25,375 nt of DNA, from the NCBI GenBank assembly GCA_027347805.1, contig DAIEQP010000158.1, forward strand, positions 1 through 25,375. The letters are read 5' to 3'. This document shows, in pieces, positions 8,568 to 16,619 of this stretch. Origin of the DNA: Ignavibacteria bacterium (lineage in GTDB: Bacteria; Bacteroidota; Ignavibacteria; Ignavibacteriales; Melioribacteraceae). Position numbers and translations under genes: made by a program. The notes below the pieces were generated by a model. It saw nothing but the letters and a program-made list of their open reading frames with translations. It did no database searches and was not told the origin of the DNA. Each line of letters begins with the position of its first letter. Within the stretch, counting starts at the first letter, position 1.

Positions 8568-11009
8568 TCACAAAAGAGGAATATTTAACCCAAGCACAAA
8601 ATTGTTTTGGTTCAAATGGTTCAATTTCCAGGTGAATTCCAGTTTGAATGGAAATAATGCCTGTCCAATTCCGAATCCAATTTCGGCAAATGGTGTTTTG
8701 AATTCTTCAGCTTGAAGTTTGTTGCCGTTGCGATCCAGCGGAAGAATTGAATTGCTGCCGGATGAATTTTCAACAAATGCTGCATTAAAATGACCTGTTA
8801 AATTCATCTGCCAATCAATTAAAAAATTTAAATGCAGAAGCCGAAAAATTTCATCATTAAAATTATGTTCTATAGATAGAACTGCAATTCTATCACCAAA
8901 TATCTCGCCTGTCTTTAATGTGCGGAAAGTAAAGGATTGCCCAATACCAGATATGTTTCCGGGAAGTGCAAACAATAACTGGTAAGGAACAGATCCATGC
9001 GAAAATTGACCTGTAATTGTCAGGTTCATTCTTGCAGATGCAAAAGTTGAAAAATTTCCATTCAACTGAATTCGATATGTCTGGTAATCTAAACTACTTT
9101 TTAAAATTTCCGAATTGCTGATAGTTACACTACCATTAATTCCCCAATATGCCTCTCCAAAATTTATTCTTCTACGATAATAACCATCTTCAAAATATTT
9201 TCTGAAATCAAGTTGAAAATTCAATGTGACTGCGTTGACCTTTGTTTCGTAAATAGGTTGGACTGGTAAATAAACTTTATCCCGCTGAAGCACTGAAAAA
9301 TCTGTATTGACGTTTGCGTTATTATCTGTTCGGTTGGAAAATCCGATTCCCAAACCTAAAACAGGAAATGCCTGCGCCCAGAATCCAACAGAAAAACCTT
9401 TTGAATAATAGTAATCTCTAAAATCATATTTGGTAATAAGACTAGTTAGAGATGAAGTAAACCTATTATATCTGATTGATTCGCTAAACAAATCACTTAG
9501 TCTCGAAAATGCTCGGAAAGTTAAATTGTTTGTTCGGTATTCACCCAGATAAAAATTTCCACCAAGATCAACTTTAAATTTTTCATCATTAAATCCGTAT
9601 GAAATATCGGTGCGAAGATTAAATCGTTTATCCAGTAAGTCGTAAGAATTAATTCCAAAATTTAGTGTGTGTCCTTCAACACGGTTAAAGGAATATAATC
9701 CGAGAGGACCGGTAACAGACAAATTTTTATTTACCGCAATTGACGTTGATAGAAGAGAAAAATTTTCTGCAAATCCTTTTGTTACGGCTTCTACACTATC
9801 AATTCGTTTATAAGCAGTAATTTCTTCATCAGTATTAGGAATGGTTTGAGTTGAGAGCCAGTAAGTTGAATCTTTTTTATCTGCATCCGACTTTACTTTG
9901 ATGGCCGTCATATCAAAAAAATCACTTTTTAATTCATCATTGATCTGATAATTATAAAATATAGAATTTAACTCCGCGCCGAATTTGAATAGTCCCAGTG
10001 GATTTCCTTCAACACTAATTCTGTAATCTATCGGCATAACTATTTCATCTTTTATCGGAGTAAATTGCTGAATGATGTTAATTTTTTTGAATATTTTCCC
10101 GGGGTTGGCTGGATCATTTAATCCCGTTTCAATTTTAACCAGATTATAATTTTTATCGGCAATATAAATTGTTCCAACAAATCCCGGATCAACCCGATTA
10201 ATCGGTTCAAAGTTAATTTTGAAAACAGTTTGTCTATCCATTGCCAAAGTGTCTTCAATTAAATAGTAATAATAATAAAGCGCACCATCCGAGATTGGAC
10301 TTGGCAATTTTCTGTTTAGGAAGTTTACATCTTCGGAATAGAAATTTTGAATTAGTCTTCCTCCTGTAAACAAATTCATTGTAGAAGATGTATTTGCGCT
10401 CTGTTTTCTTGCAATTATTTCCTCTTTGTAATTGTCTGGTTTTTTAAAATATCCAATACTTTCGTTTTCAATAATCCCGCTTATCTTAAGTTTTGCAGAA
10501 TCATTTTGGCTGGAATTAGATCCAACACCCACGCTAACCGATCTGCCTGTTGAACTGATGTCATTTACACTGCGTATCAATCCTTTTGTATATGCACGAA
10601 ATACATACGAATTTAATTTATAATTTCTATCATGTTTTGCTTCGATTGCTCTACGTAATATTTCTACAGCGGGATTTTCCCCGGGGAATACGGTCACTTC
10701 CGGCATATTTACAGGAGTCGGCGAAAGGAATATTTCAATGGATTCATTGGCGAATAGCGAAACAGAAACGGTATCCGAAATAAATCCAATGCTTGAAACA
10801 ATTAGTTTGTAATTTCCTTTTGAAAGTCTGAGTTCAAAAAGACCGTTTACAGTTGCTGTTGTGCCGGATAAAGTTCCGGCAATTCTAATGTTTGCATATG
10901 CTAACGATTGGGAAGTTAATTTATCTGAAACTTTCCCTTTGAATATTAACTGCTGTGCATCAAGTGAGATGGTTATTATCACGCAAAGAGTAATTATCAA
11001 TGATTTCAT
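8568..11009 (-). CDS. DUF5686 / carboxypeptidase-regulatory-like outer-membrane protein
   Basis: Starting from ATG 11009 the protein is 813 residues and opens with a signal peptide (MKSLIITLCVIITISLDAQQ). An in-frame ATG at 11075 would add 22 residues before the signal and is rejected. Residues about 20-110 form a carboxypeptidase-D regulatory-like beta-sandwich (FKGKVSDKLTSQSLAYANIR, then GT...TVNGLFEL and YKLIVSSIGF), as found at the N-terminus of many Bacteroidota outer-membrane proteins. The next part (FPGENPAVEILRRAIEAKHD) and the long C-terminal region of aromatic beta strands match the DUF5686 family. There is no TonB-plug signature, so this is not a TonB-dependent transporter. The family's function is not established. 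The gene is single and divergent from the SDR gene. Confidence 0.85.
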   Translation of the reverse strand: MKSLIITLCVIITISLDAQQLIFKGKVSDKLTSQSLAYANIRIAGTLSGTTATVNGLFELRLSKGNYKLIVSSIGFISDTVSVSLFANESIEIFLSPTPVNMPEVTVFPGENPAVEILRRAIEAKHDRNYKLNSYVFRAYTKGLIRSVNDISSTGRSVSVGVGSNSSQNDSAKLKISGIIENESIGYFKKPDNYKEEIIARKQSANTSSTMNLFTGGRLIQNFYSEDVNFLNRKLPSPISDGALYYYYYLIEDTLAMDRQTVFKINFEPINRVDPGFVGTIYIADKNYNLVKIETGLNDPANPGKIFKKINIIQQFTPIKDEIVMPIDYRISVEGNPLGLFKFGAELNSIFYNYQINDELKSDFFDMTAIKVKSDADKKDSTYWLSTQTIPNTDEEITAYKRIDSVEAVTKGFAENFSLLSTSIAVNKNLSVTGPLGLYSFNRVEGHTLNFGINSYDLLDKRFNLRTDISYGFNDEKFKVDLGGNFYLGEYRTNNLTFRAFSRLSDLFSESIRYNRFTSSLTSLITKYDFRDYYYSKGFSVGFWAQAFPVLGLGIGFSNRTDNNANVNTDFSVLQRDKVYLPVQPIYETKVNAVTLNFQLDFRKYFEDGYYRRRINFGEAYWGINGSVTISNSEILKSSLDYQTYRIQLNGNFSTFASARMNLTITGQFSHGSVPYQLLFALPGNISGIGQSFTFRTLKTGEIFGDRIAVLSIEHNFNDEIFRLLHLNFLIDWQMNLTGHFNAAFVENSSGSNSILPLDRNGNKLQAEEFKTPFAEIGFGIGQALFPFKLEFTWKLNHLNQNNFVLGLNIPLL

Positions 11010-11155
11010 CTTTTCTCTATGTCTTATTAAAATGTGCGCGGAAACTAAGTTGAAAATAAATAATCTGGAATTCAAAAAAAGATTGAATATTTTTCCTCTG
11101 TTAGACGAAAACTTTTTGTTAAATGTTTCTGTTTAGATCATAAAAAATTATTTGA

Positions 11156-12064
11156 ATGAAAATAGCAATCACCGGTGCCACGGGATTAATTGGCAGGGAA
11201 ATATCATCAAAACTTATTGCCAGAGGAGATCAGTTAATTATTCTTTCCCGCTCGCCTGAAAATGCTATAAGTATAATTCCGGGTGCCTATAAATATATAT
11301 GCTGGCCAGAAGGAAGCCCGAAATTATCCGATGAATTAAATAATGTTGATGCAGTAATTCATCTTGCCGGCGAAAATGTTATGGGTGGAAGGTGGAATGA
11401 AAAACAAAAGAAAAAAATATTAGAAAGTAGAACTAAGACTACTCGGAATTTGATTGACGCGATATCAAAAAGTAATACAGAAATTAAAACTTTTATTTCA
11501 GCATCGGCAATTGGGTTTTATGGCAGCGCAAATAATAAAGTAGATGAAAATTCATTGCCCGGAGATGATTTTCTATCCGATGTGGTTGTGGAGTGGGAGA
11601 AGGCCGCCGCAGAAGTTGAAAAATATTCTATAAGACGAGTTAACATTAGAATAGGAATTGTTTTGGCTAAAAATGGAGGCGCACTAAGTCCATTTACTAA
11701 AACCTTCAAATTTTTTATTGGTGGTAAGCTTGGCAACGGGAAACAGTGGTTTTCATGGATCCATATTGATGATCTAACAAATATTTTTTTATACGCATTA
11801 GATAATGCAGGTGTTGGTGGGGCTATTAATGCGTGCGCGCCTAATCCAGTAACTATGAATGAGTTTACAAAAAAGTTAGGTCAGATTATGAAACGCCCTT
11901 CGTTTTTTACTGTTCCCTCAGTTTTATTGAAACTTGTTCTTGGCGAAAGGGCAGATTTAATTTTGGGTGGTGTTTTTGTCCGATCTGAAAAGATTAGAGA
12001 TCTTGGATTTCAATTTCGATTTAATGATTTGGATGCCGCATTAAAAGATTTGTTAAAAAGTTAG
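11156..12064 (+). CDS. TIGR01777 family SDR (NAD-dependent epimerase-like)
   Basis: The 302-residue protein has an extended-SDR Rossmann start, MKIAITGATGLIGREISSKL, with the GxxGxxG nucleotide-binding motif. AVIHLAGENVMGGRWNEKQK is the hallmark segment of TIGR01777 (YfcH / SDR39U1) proteins. ISASAIGFYG holds the usual Ser/Tyr area, and HIDDLTNIFLYAL and the C-terminal DUF1731 portion (PSVLLKLVLGERADLILGG) are also typical. The length is normal for the family. It is expected to be a cytoplasmic NAD(P)-dependent oxidoreductase or epimerase; the substrate is unknown for the family. There is no recognisable Shine-Dalgarno sequence before the ATG, so translation from a leaderless or weakly led mRNA is possible. 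It is the first gene of a plus-strand run of four. Confidence 0.9.
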   Translation: MKIAITGATGLIGREISSKLIARGDQLIILSRSPENAISIIPGAYKYICWPEGSPKLSDELNNVDAVIHLAGENVMGGRWNEKQKKKILESRTKTTRNLIDAISKSNTEIKTFISASAIGFYGSANNKVDENSLPGDDFLSDVVVEWEKAAAEVEKYSIRRVNIRIGIVLAKNGGALSPFTKTFKFFIGGKLGNGKQWFSWIHIDDLTNIFLYALDNAGVGGAINACAPNPVTMNEFTKKLGQIMKRPSFFTVPSVLLKLVLGERADLILGGVFVRSEKIRDLGFQFRFNDLDAALKDLLKS

Positions 12065-12150
12065 AAGCACATCATTGGTGATAGGGATTTTAACGGGGAC
12101 TGATATAAACCAAAGTTATTATATTTGAAATAAATTTATTTGAGAAAAGT

Positions 12151-12738
12151 ATGGATCCCATCAATATACTTGTAGCAATCAATTTATTCCTTACAATTAG
12201 CGCTAATTTTTCCGGTGCAAAAACAGGATTAAAAACATCGATTACAAAAGTTATTGAAAGACCCGATACATATTTGCAAAAATGGCCTCCAAATATTTCT
12301 GCAATTATTCTTCTAATTTCTATCCTTGGCGTATTTGGAATCGGTACATTCAATGCTTCGCAGATGGAAAACTATAATGTAATTAGAATAGTGGGGTTGG
12401 TTTTGTTTGTAATATTTTCCTGGCTGCAAATTTTTGCATACAAATCATTAGGCAAAAATTATGCACAGGATATTGTTATAAAAAAAGAACACGAACTTGT
12501 TACAAGCGGAGTTTTCAAAGTTGTAAGACATCCCCAGTATATCAGTCAATTGTTAAGCGATCTGGGTCTCGGCTTAGCATTGCTAAGCTATGTTGTAACA
12601 CCACTGGTAATAATTGTTGAAATACCTTTATTTATTGCTAGAGCTCTTTTAGAAGAGAAAATGTTGCTGAAACATTTTGGCGATAAATATATTAACTACA
12701 AAAAACATTCAGGATTCATTGTTCCTTTTATTGGTTAA
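12151..12738 (+). CDS. ICMT/PEMT-like membrane methyltransferase
   Basis: This 195-residue integral membrane protein has about four to five hydrophobic segments (near 5-20, 48-66, 78-98, 140-170). The C-terminal half carries the signature of the isoprenylcysteine carboxyl methyltransferase / phospholipid methyltransferase group: KKEHELVTSGVFKVVRHPQY (the RHPxY S-adenosylmethionine-binding motif), then a conserved Glu pair (LLEEKMLLKHFGDKYINYKK) and a terminal P-F-I stretch. Bacterial members methylate varied lipid or small-molecule acceptors, and the acceptor cannot be read here. GAGAAAAG precedes the ATG. Its stop is 3 bp before the amidase start, so the two are co-transcribed and perhaps translationally coupled. 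Confidence 0.85.
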   Translation: MDPINILVAINLFLTISANFSGAKTGLKTSITKVIERPDTYLQKWPPNISAIILLISILGVFGIGTFNASQMENYNVIRIVGLVLFVIFSWLQIFAYKSLGKNYAQDIVIKKEHELVTSGVFKVVRHPQYISQLLSDLGLGLALLSYVVTPLVIIVEIPLFIARALLEEKMLLKHFGDKYINYKKHSGFIVPFIG

Positions 12739-12741
12739 ATA

Positions 12742-14304
12742 ATGAAAGGTCTTTTAAGCATATTTCTTTTCCTGCTGTTGATTGGTTCTGTTTATGCCCA
12801 GAGGCTGTATAAAATATCTGTGCTGGTAAATGGAAAAGAAAAAGAATTATCCTACATCGTAAATCATGATCTGGATTACATCTCGGCCAAAGAATTTGGG
12901 AATTTACTTGGTGCAAAAGAAAGATATAATCCAGAAACAGCTAAGTTGGATTTAACTTTTGATTCAACCTCCATTAAGATTACCGCCAGAAACCAGTTTA
13001 TATTGATTAATGAAAATGGAATTCAGAAAGTAATACAGATCCCACTTTCTACCATATTGTTTAAAGATGATATATATCTCCCAGCAGTGTATGTGATTGA
13101 TGCTTTCTCAAAAACATCGGGAGCGAAAACTGAATATGATGACAGATCAAAAAATTTAAAGATCGATTATGCCGGTGAAGTAAAAGTTGCAGGTGCGGAA
13201 AATAAAATAGTGAAGAATAATGCTGCCGTTCCGGTAAATAGTAAAGGTTATGATATTTATGATATAAGTGTGGAAGAGAAAACAAACGGAACAATGGTTT
13301 TATTAAAAACGAATAAAAATATTCGTGTGCCGAGATATTCTATCAATAACGGAATATTATACATATTCCTATCGAGCTCCAACATAGCACCGGGAGTTGT
13401 TGCTAAAATTAAACCGGAAGGGTTAGTAAAAAAGATTCAGCAAAGTATTCTTTCTTCTAGAAATACACAGCTTGAAATATCTTTAAATGATGGGTATTCT
13501 TCTGCGGAAATATTTAAAGATCCTCAAACAAATGATCTGATCATTTCAATTCATAATAAACTTTTAAGCTCATATTCGGGAGAAGCAAAGTCAAAATGGA
13601 ATTTTGATTGTGTTGTTATTGATGCCGGTCATGGCGGTAAAGATCCCGGGACAATTGGTGTAACAGGAATTAAAGAGAAAGATGTAAATCTCGGTATAGC
13701 GTTGAAACTTGGAAAAATTATAAACAAAGAATTGCCGGATGTAAAAGTTGTGTATACACGCAGTACCGATGAATTTATTGAATTGTACAAGCGTGGTAAA
13801 ATTGCTAATGAAGCTGGGGGAAAGTTGTTTATTTCAGTTCATTGTAATTCAACTGAAAGCAAAGACAACGGTTACCGCGGATTCGAAGTTTATCTTCTTC
13901 GTCCAGGCAGAACAAAAGAAGCAATCAGAATTGCCGAATTTGAAAACAGTGTAATAAAATATGAAGAGAATCAGAATAAGTACGATAAACTTACTGACGA
14001 AAATTTTATTCTTGTAAGTATGGCGCATTCTCAGTACATGCGTTATTCAGAATCGTTTTCGGATATGTTGAATCAAACATGGAAGGAGAACGTTCAAATT
14101 CCTGCACTAGGTATTAAGCAGGCAGGATTTTATGTTCTCGTTGGGGCATCAATGCCTGGTGTATTAATCGAAACAGGATTCTTATCAAACAGAAAAGATG
14201 AATCTTATTTAGCAAGCAAAGCGGGCCAAAATACTATTGCAGAAACAATATTTGCTTCAATCAAAAAGTATAAAGAGTATTACGATAAACAGATAACTAA
14301 TTAG
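12742..14304 (+). CDS. N-acetylmuramoyl-L-alanine amidase (Amidase_3)
   Basis: The 520-residue secreted protein cleaves the MurNAc-L-Ala bond of peptidoglycan (EC 3.5.1.28), presumably at the septum. A signal peptide spans 1-20 (ends VYAQ). A copper-amine-oxidase-N-like domain (about 25-130) and an AMIN-like beta domain (about 170-275, YDIYDISVEE...) precede the catalytic Amidase_3 domain (about 288-515). Zinc ligands can be placed: His297 in DAGHGG, Glu312 in IKEKDVN and His367 in SVHCN. The catalytic Glu477 lies in VLIETGFLSN. The roughly 100-residue insert between His367 and Glu477 is usual for AmiC-type enzymes of this phylum and may hold the autoinhibitory helix. The start is 3 bp after the methyltransferase stop. 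Confidence 0.95.
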   Translation: MKGLLSIFLFLLLIGSVYAQRLYKISVLVNGKEKELSYIVNHDLDYISAKEFGNLLGAKERYNPETAKLDLTFDSTSIKITARNQFILINENGIQKVIQIPLSTILFKDDIYLPAVYVIDAFSKTSGAKTEYDDRSKNLKIDYAGEVKVAGAENKIVKNNAAVPVNSKGYDIYDISVEEKTNGTMVLLKTNKNIRVPRYSINNGILYIFLSSSNIAPGVVAKIKPEGLVKKIQQSILSSRNTQLEISLNDGYSSAEIFKDPQTNDLIISIHNKLLSSYSGEAKSKWNFDCVVIDAGHGGKDPGTIGVTGIKEKDVNLGIALKLGKIINKELPDVKVVYTRSTDEFIELYKRGKIANEAGGKLFISVHCNSTESKDNGYRGFEVYLLRPGRTKEAIRIAEFENSVIKYEENQNKYDKLTDENFILVSMAHSQYMRYSESFSDMLNQTWKENVQIPALGIKQAGFYVLVGASMPGVLIETGFLSNRKDESYLASKAGQNTIAETIFASIKKYKEYYDKQITN

Positions 14305-14372
14305 TTCGTTGCTTCGTTTCAATTCTTAGACTAACTTTACACATCAAATATTTCTTGAAAGGTTTTTAATTA

Positions 14373-14786
14373 ATGACAAATGCACAAAAATGGATTGCTT
14401 CATTTCTTGGACTGTTTTTAGTATTACTTATTCTTGGAAAAATTACTAAGAAAGAAGATACGGCTGAATCTTTTCCGACTATGATGGGGCAAATGCAGGA
14501 AACAACTCAAAGTGCCAATGGACTCGGTTTAATTAAGCAGAGCGCATGTATTACATGTCATGGGTCTGAATTGCAGGGGACAAAGATAGCGCCGGCATTG
14601 TCCGATCTAAAAAAATTCTGGAACCGCGATAAACTAATAAATTACCTGCGAAATCCATCTTCGTTTGGAACAGATGAAAGATTTGTTCAATACAAGGAGA
14701 AATACAAAAACATAGTAATGCCATCTTACAATAATATTGATGTGAAAGAGCTTGGAAAAATTGCCGATTATCTGTTGAGTAAATAA
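14373..14786 (+). CDS. Membrane-anchored monohaem cytochrome c
   Basis: The 137-residue protein has an N-terminal hydrophobic anchor (about 7-22, WIASFLGLFLVLLILG) with no obvious cleavage site, placing the haem domain in the periplasm. It has one haem-binding motif, CITCH, with Cys59, Cys62 and axial His63. Met116 in IVMPSY is the likely sixth ligand, which makes it a class I c-type cytochrome (c551/cytochrome c oxidase-associated type). The C-terminal LGKIADYLLSK helix is typical. It probably shuttles electrons to a terminal oxidase or reductase; no partner is in the window. AAAGG lies about 10 bases before the ATG. It is the last gene of the plus-strand run and ends at a strong terminator. 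Confidence 0.93.
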   Translation: MTNAQKWIASFLGLFLVLLILGKITKKEDTAESFPTMMGQMQETTQSANGLGLIKQSACITCHGSELQGTKIAPALSDLKKFWNRDKLINYLRNPSSFGTDERFVQYKEKYKNIVMPSYNNIDVKELGKIADYLLSK

Positions 14787-14794
14787 AAATTATA

Positions 14795-14825
14795 AAAAAA
14801 CCCGATTTAGTAAATCGGGTTTTTT
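14795..14825. terminator. Bidirectional terminator between cytochrome c gene and gdhA
   Basis: AAAAAACCCGATTTA (14795-14809) pairs perfectly with TAAATCGGGTTTTTT (14811-14825). It has a GC-rich core and both a T-tract and an A-tract, so it can act for the plus-strand cytochrome gene and for the minus-strand gdhA, whose stop is at 14848. Confidence 0.9.
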
Positions 14826-14847
14826 GTTTTGTATACATCATTAAAAA

Positions 14848-16209
14848 TTAAACAATTCCCTGATCAATCATTGCGTCGGCTACTTTAACAAAGCCGCCAA
14901 TATTTGCCCCGTTTACATAATTACCCGGCGTACCGTATCTTTCAGAAGTATCTGTACATGTTTTATGAATGTTTTGCATAATCATATGTAATCGATTATC
15001 AACTTCTTCGCGGGTCCATCCAAAACGCATGCTGTTTTGTGCCATTTCCAATCCTGATGTTGCAACACCGCCTGCATTTGCAGCCTTGCCTGGGCCATAT
15101 AGAATTTTTGAATCTACAAACTGGTTTATAGCTTCGATTGTTGAAGGCATATTTGCTCCTTCGCTAATTACATAAACACCATTTCTCAAAAGATTTGTTG
15201 CATCAACACCGTTTATTTCATTTTGAGTTGCAGAAGGGAAAGCACAATCAGCTTTGTGGTTCCATAATGGATTGAAAATACTGTTCGGATCAATTGTTGT
15301 GTAAACAGCCGATTTAAATTTATCTGCATACTCTTTTATTCTTCCTCTTAGTTCATTTTTTAATTCCATTACATATTTCAATTTTTCTCTATCGATACCA
15401 GCCTCATCATAAATGTAACCATTTGAATCGGATAGAGTTAAAACTTTACCGCCAAGATCAAGAATTTTTTCAACAGTGTACTGGGCAACATTTCCGCTGC
15501 CTGATACAAGACAGTTTTTATTTTCCAAAGTTTCGTTGCGGGTTTTAAGCATTTCGGCTGCAAAATATACTGCACCATATCCGGTTGCTTCCGGTCTAAT
15601 TAGTGAACCGCCCCAGTTCAATCCCTTTCCAGTTAATACACCGGTAAATTCATTTCTTAATTTTTTGTATTGACCGAATAAGTAACCGATTTCTCTTCCT
15701 CCTACTCCGATGTCTCCCGCCGGGACATCAGTATTGCTACCAATATGCCTGAATAATTCATTCATAAAACTCTGGCAGAACCGCATTACTTCGCTGTCGC
15801 TTTTTCCTTTTGGATCAAAATCAGATCCTCCTTTTCCACCACCCATTGGAAGTGTCGTTAAACTATTCTTGAAGACCTGCTCGAAAGCGAGAAACTTTAA
15901 AATGCCTAAATTAACAGAAGGATGAAATCGTAGACCACCTTTATAAGGACCAATGGCGCTATTCATCTCAATTCTAAAACCGCGGTTAATCTGAACTTCT
16001 CCTTTATCATCAACCCATGGAACGCGGAACAGTATAACTCTTTCAGGTTCAATAATTCTTTCGATGATTTTTTCTTTTCGATAAATAGGATTTTTTTCTA
16101 AAACAAGTGATAAAGATGTTGCTACTTCAGATACTGCCTGATAAAATTCCGGCTCACCTGGATTTTTTGCCTGCACTTGAGCCATCAAGTCTTTAACGAA
16201 TTCTGCCAT
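14848..16209 (-). CDS. gdhA: NADP-type glutamate dehydrogenase
   Basis: At 453 residues this has the normal size of hexameric GDH of the E. coli/Clostridium type. It interconverts 2-oxoglutarate + NH4+ and glutamate (EC 1.4.1.4, or 1.4.1.2 if NAD-linked). The substrate motif GPYKGGLRFHP, the catalytic PMGGGKGGSDFDP with Lys126, and the DVPAGDIGVGGREIG segment with the catalytic Asp are all intact. The dinucleotide fold has GSGNVAQ, followed by LSDSNGYI; a Ser next to Asp at the end of beta-2 favours NADP, so a biosynthetic role is likely. KAANAGGVATSGLEM is also standard. GAGGAC precedes the ATG. It is divergent from a second GDH homologue, with 410 bp between the starts containing a dyad and repeats. 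Confidence 0.96.
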   Translation of the reverse strand: MAEFVKDLMAQVQAKNPGEPEFYQAVSEVATSLSLVLEKNPIYRKEKIIERIIEPERVILFRVPWVDDKGEVQINRGFRIEMNSAIGPYKGGLRFHPSVNLGILKFLAFEQVFKNSLTTLPMGGGKGGSDFDPKGKSDSEVMRFCQSFMNELFRHIGSNTDVPAGDIGVGGREIGYLFGQYKKLRNEFTGVLTGKGLNWGGSLIRPEATGYGAVYFAAEMLKTRNETLENKNCLVSGSGNVAQYTVEKILDLGGKVLTLSDSNGYIYDEAGIDREKLKYVMELKNELRGRIKEYADKFKSAVYTTIDPNSIFNPLWNHKADCAFPSATQNEINGVDATNLLRNGVYVISEGANMPSTIEAINQFVDSKILYGPGKAANAGGVATSGLEMAQNSMRFGWTREEVDNRLHMIMQNIHKTCTDTSERYGTPGNYVNGANIGGFVKVADAMIDQGIV

Positions 16210-16260
16210 ATTAGTCCTCGTTTTGATTGAATAAAGTGGTTTTTGTTAAGTTAGAGTTAG

Positions 16261-16291
16261 AATTGATCCGAAAGAAAAACCTGGATCGGTT
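16261..16291. promoter_or_regulatory. Dyad upstream of gdhA
   Basis: AATTGATCC (16261-16269) and GGATCGGTT (16283-16291) pair over nine positions including two G-T wobbles. On the plus strand they are followed by a run of T (16290-16295), so the element looks like a terminator pointing away from gdhA, although no plus-strand gene precedes it. On the minus strand it would lie 52-82 bases before the gdhA start, as an operator or leader hairpin. Confidence 0.35.
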
Positions 16292-16349
16292 TTTTAACGT
16301 TTATATTAATTATTTATAATTCTCTAGAAAGGGAATTCAATTGGGACTT

Positions 16350-16452
16350 GCAAAAGCGCAAATCGTATAAAGATTTTGTAAAGAACTTTGCAAATATATA
16401 AAGATTTTATAAAAATGCATAAAATTTCTTTTTTGTGTATAATTATGCATAA
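16350..16452. repeat. Helically spaced direct repeats upstream of the second GDH gene
   Basis: TATAAAGATTTT occurs at 16366-16377 and 16397-16408, each preceded by GCAAAT within two bases (16358 and 16390); a further GCAAA starts at 16350. ATGCATAA occurs at 16415-16422 and 16445-16452. The spacings of 31 and 30 bp equal about three turns of B-DNA, as expected for tandem operator sites. The base composition makes chance AT-rich matches easier, so the 12-base identity is the main support. Confidence 0.4.
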
Positions 16453-16619
16453 ATATAAGCTGTTGAAATTTCATTCCTGTATTGGGAGGAAATACATTTC
16501 TAAATAAAAATTATTTCAAGATAAAATCGATTATTAAATACTATGCCCGGATATAATCAAAATTCGATATTGTTGTTAATCATAAATTTCTAAATTTTGT
16601 TTTGTTGGAAAATTTATCA

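Larger units (their letters stand above)
16210..16619. other. 410-bp divergent intergenic region between the two GDH genes
   Basis: No coding frame of note is present. The region is very AT-rich, especially 16365-16600. It holds a dyad near gdhA (16261-16291), two copies of a roughly 24-base imperfect repeat (from 16358 and 16390), two ATGCATAA boxes 30 bp apart, and one perfect TATAAT (16438-16443) that could be a -10 for the plus-strand gene, though no good -35 lies 17 bases before it. If that promoter is used, the leader to the second GDH would be about 170 bases. I see no riboswitch fold I can name. Confidence 0.6.

Noticed and set aside
8568..11009. TonB-dependent receptor (SusC-like)
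   Set aside because: The carboxypeptidase-like N-terminus suggests it, but there is no plug domain, no TonB box and no SusD partner; DUF5686 motifs fit better.
16602..16604. TTG start for the second glutamate dehydrogenase
   Set aside because: ATG codons at 16620 and 16626 fit the family N-terminus (MAFNPFEMAKEQF-like) better, and no stronger ribosome site favours TTG.
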